A stretch of DNA of 64,000 bases from Agapetus fuscipes (Eukaryota; Arthropoda; Insecta; Trichoptera; Glossosomatidae). Location of the stretch: NCBI GenBank assembly GCA_951799405.1, contig OX637345.1:1178001-1242000 (forward strand), in the 5' to 3' direction. The notes under the pieces were generated by a model, which saw only the letters and a list, made by a program, of their open reading frames with translations, made no database searches and was not told the DNA's origin. The translations under genes and the position numbers were made by a program. This document shows positions 62,643-64,000 of this stretch, one piece after another (within the stretch, counting starts at the first letter, position 1; the number at the start of each line of letters is the position of its first letter).

Positions 62643-63054
62643 AGTATGGGTGATGTATATATCAATAATACAAAATTAAAATAAAATATTTGAATATTTA
62701 AAAATTAAAAATTAAAATCACATTTTTCAGCGTTTCCTTGACGTGTTTACCATGAATGTGTCAGTGCAGTAACTTTGATTTCAGCTGAGAATTGATTAGA
62801 GTAATATCTCTCAGTCGGTTTGGAGGAAATTGAATGTATATGTGAACGTCGGCAGAGCCATTATTGGCGTATGAGACGAATAAGGGGGCCATTTGCCGTT
62901 CAGGCTTCAAGAGGCACGGCACTCCAGCCTCCCCCCTCTTTCTGTGTATCCTTGACTGGTTCCGCCAATGCGTAGGACGGTGCTAAAAGATTGCTCTAGA
63001 TTCGAGAAAGATGTGGAAGAAAAGGTTCTCAAACATTTTTTTGTTTTTGTCTGT
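62643..63054. other. No recognised feature
   Basis: Nothing recognised. Confidence 0.3.
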
Positions 63055-63197
63055 CGCTGGTATGTATGGAGAATGTGATGAATGTTGAAGAGATAAAAGA
63101 GGTATGCAAGGACAGAAAAAAGTAGAGACGCATCTGTGGAGGTACCGGCCACCCGTAGTGGAACGGTGGCAGGATACAGTACAGTACAGTACAGCTG
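63055..63197 (+). pseudogene. RTE-B C-terminal end with (GTACA)n tail
   Basis: GAAGAGATAAAAGAGGTATG, CAAGGACAGAAAAAAGTAGA (KEVCKDRKK), then GGAGGTACCGGCCACCCGTA, GTGGAACGGTGGCAGGATAC and (AGTAC)n. The copy at 40019 has the same ending on the minus strand. Confidence 0.8.
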
Positions 63198-63199
63198 GA

Positions 63200-63300
63200 A
63201 TGGTCATGTGCTATCGACAATAACTTCGAACCTGGTTCAACGGATGTAATTGGGTAGTTTTAATAATTAATGAAAAATATTGAGTAATTAATTATAAGTT
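63200..63300 (+). repeat. SINE-3 fragment
   Basis: CTATCGACAATAACTTCGAA, CCTGGTTCAACGGATGTAAT, TGGGTAG. Confidence 0.6.
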
Positions 63301-63304
63301 GAAA

Positions 63305-63604
63305 ATGTAGAGTGCTTGCATTCCATGCAGACAGCTCGGGCTCGAATCCCACCGAGGGAGTCAGAAATGATTTCCAGTTTCGGTGTATATTTCAAAACTA
63401 AATAAAATACCGGTCAGGCTTACTCAGATATACAAGAAATAAGTACCAGCCTCCTTGGGAGCGGGGTAGCCCCCACTTCAACTGAAGTGGAGGCGTAAGG
63501 TCGGCCTTACCTTACCTGTAAAAATAAAAAATTACCACTAGCCACATGCTTCTACTTCGAGGAAAGCGCGGCAAGAAGTTTCACTATGTGTGTAGCTTAG
63601 TAGC
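63305..63604 (+). repeat. SINE-1, near full length
   Basis: GTAGAGTGCTTGCATTCCAT, CGGGCTCGAATCCCACCGAG, body to CACTATGTGTGTAGCTTAGT. Confidence 0.8.
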
Positions 63605-63780
63605 TTCTAGCGTAGAGTCTAGCGAAGCGTCTAGCGTTGCGTCTATCGTAGCGTATATCGTAGCGTCTATCGTAGCGTCTAGCGTAGCGTCTATCGTAGC
63701 GTCTATCGTAGCGTCTAGCGTAGCATCTAGCGTAGCGTCTAGCGTAGCGTCTAGCGTAGCGTCTAGCGTAGCGTCCACAG
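63605..63780. repeat. 12-bp minisatellite GTAGCGTCTAKC
   Basis: About fourteen units, alternating CTAGC and CTATC, growing out of the SINE-1 3' end (GTAGCTTAGTAGCTTCTAGC). The VASSVASIVAS frame on the plus strand and the DATLDATI frame on the minus strand are translations of the array, not genes. Confidence 0.9.
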
Positions 63781-63890
63781 TTTTAGAGGTTTTGAATTCA
63801 CGTATATTTAACTTTTGTGGTTTGAACTCTTGAATTTATAATAATGTTAGTGGTTGCCGTTCCAGTAGTTGCCCTAAAATACCTGTTTAC

Positions 63891-64000
63891 CTGAAACGCA
63901 AGGTCGTCAAGAGTCATGCGTGCTTCCAGTATCCACCTATAGCGTGGAAACAAAATAGACTCATTCAGCATAGCGCCAACAGACTGAGGACGTGCCAAGG
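63891..64000 (-). CDS. Possible coding exon cut by the window edge
   Basis: On the minus strand, from the edge to 63891, the frame reads ARPQSVGAMLNESILFPRYR, WILEARMTLDDLAFQ and then meets CAG|GTAAAC, a good donor, at a codon boundary. The residue mix is that of a folded protein and codons are not AT-driven. The family is not recognised; it may be a host gene on the minus strand or part of a transposon. Confidence 0.35.

Noticed and set aside
63546..63833. Frames encoding VASSVAS or DATLDAT repeats on both strands
   Set aside because: The 12-bp minisatellite is a multiple of three, so it stays open in any frame; not evidence of a gene.

Overview
The window is eukaryotic nuclear DNA, almost certainly from an insect. 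It is AT-rich, has spliced genes with pyrimidine-rich acceptors, and is packed with nested transposable elements; I cannot name the order. Only a few host genes are supported: (i) a long Gln/Asn/Lys-rich exon of an unrecognised intracellular protein (570-2247, +), probably the last exon of a gene that starts to the left; (ii) a six-exon gene for a small secreted protein with PVYGPP repeats (54331-59167, +), which no single open frame reveals because its exons are short; (iii) an exon-like edge on the minus strand at 63891-64000; and (iv) a weak 52-codon membrane microprotein candidate (52159-52317).

Everything between is mobile DNA. The central element is a non-LTR retrotransposon (called RTE-A here) with a 947-codon endonuclease/reverse transcriptase frame at 29729-26886 (-). 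Its 3' UTR ends in a ~250-bp module followed by (GATTA)n or (GATTATA)n. That module, the 'A-tail', recurs about forty times on both strands. Some copies carry upstream RTE-A sequence (20211-21060, 38095-38697, 41450-42008, 6308-6735). Many others begin at the same point (TTCCTTGACTTATAGG) and look like a short non-autonomous partner mobilised by the LINE machinery. A related family, RTE-B, shares the C-terminal coding region but ends in a different short tail with (GTACA)n or (AAGAC)n.

Around these lie four tRNA-headed SINE families (SINE-1 to SINE-4), L2/CR1-like and other LINE 3' ends, two Ty3/Gypsy-type LTRs (one solo with a 4-bp duplication, one with an adjacent primer-binding site inside an intron), two short hAT elements with perfect 8-bp target duplications, several MITE families with clear terminal inverted repeats, two foldback-like elements built of satellite arrays, and a 5S rRNA pseudogene. 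Nesting is common and gives relative ages: a SINE split by a hAT element in intron 2 of the YGPP gene, an A-tail split by a 764-bp TIR element (2989-3752), and a MITE split by an A-tail with an 8-bp duplication (50888-51137).

Family names such as RTE-A, A-tail, SINE-1 and MITE-1 are local labels for families recognised by comparing copies within this window. Boundaries of degenerate repeats are approximate to about 10 bases.
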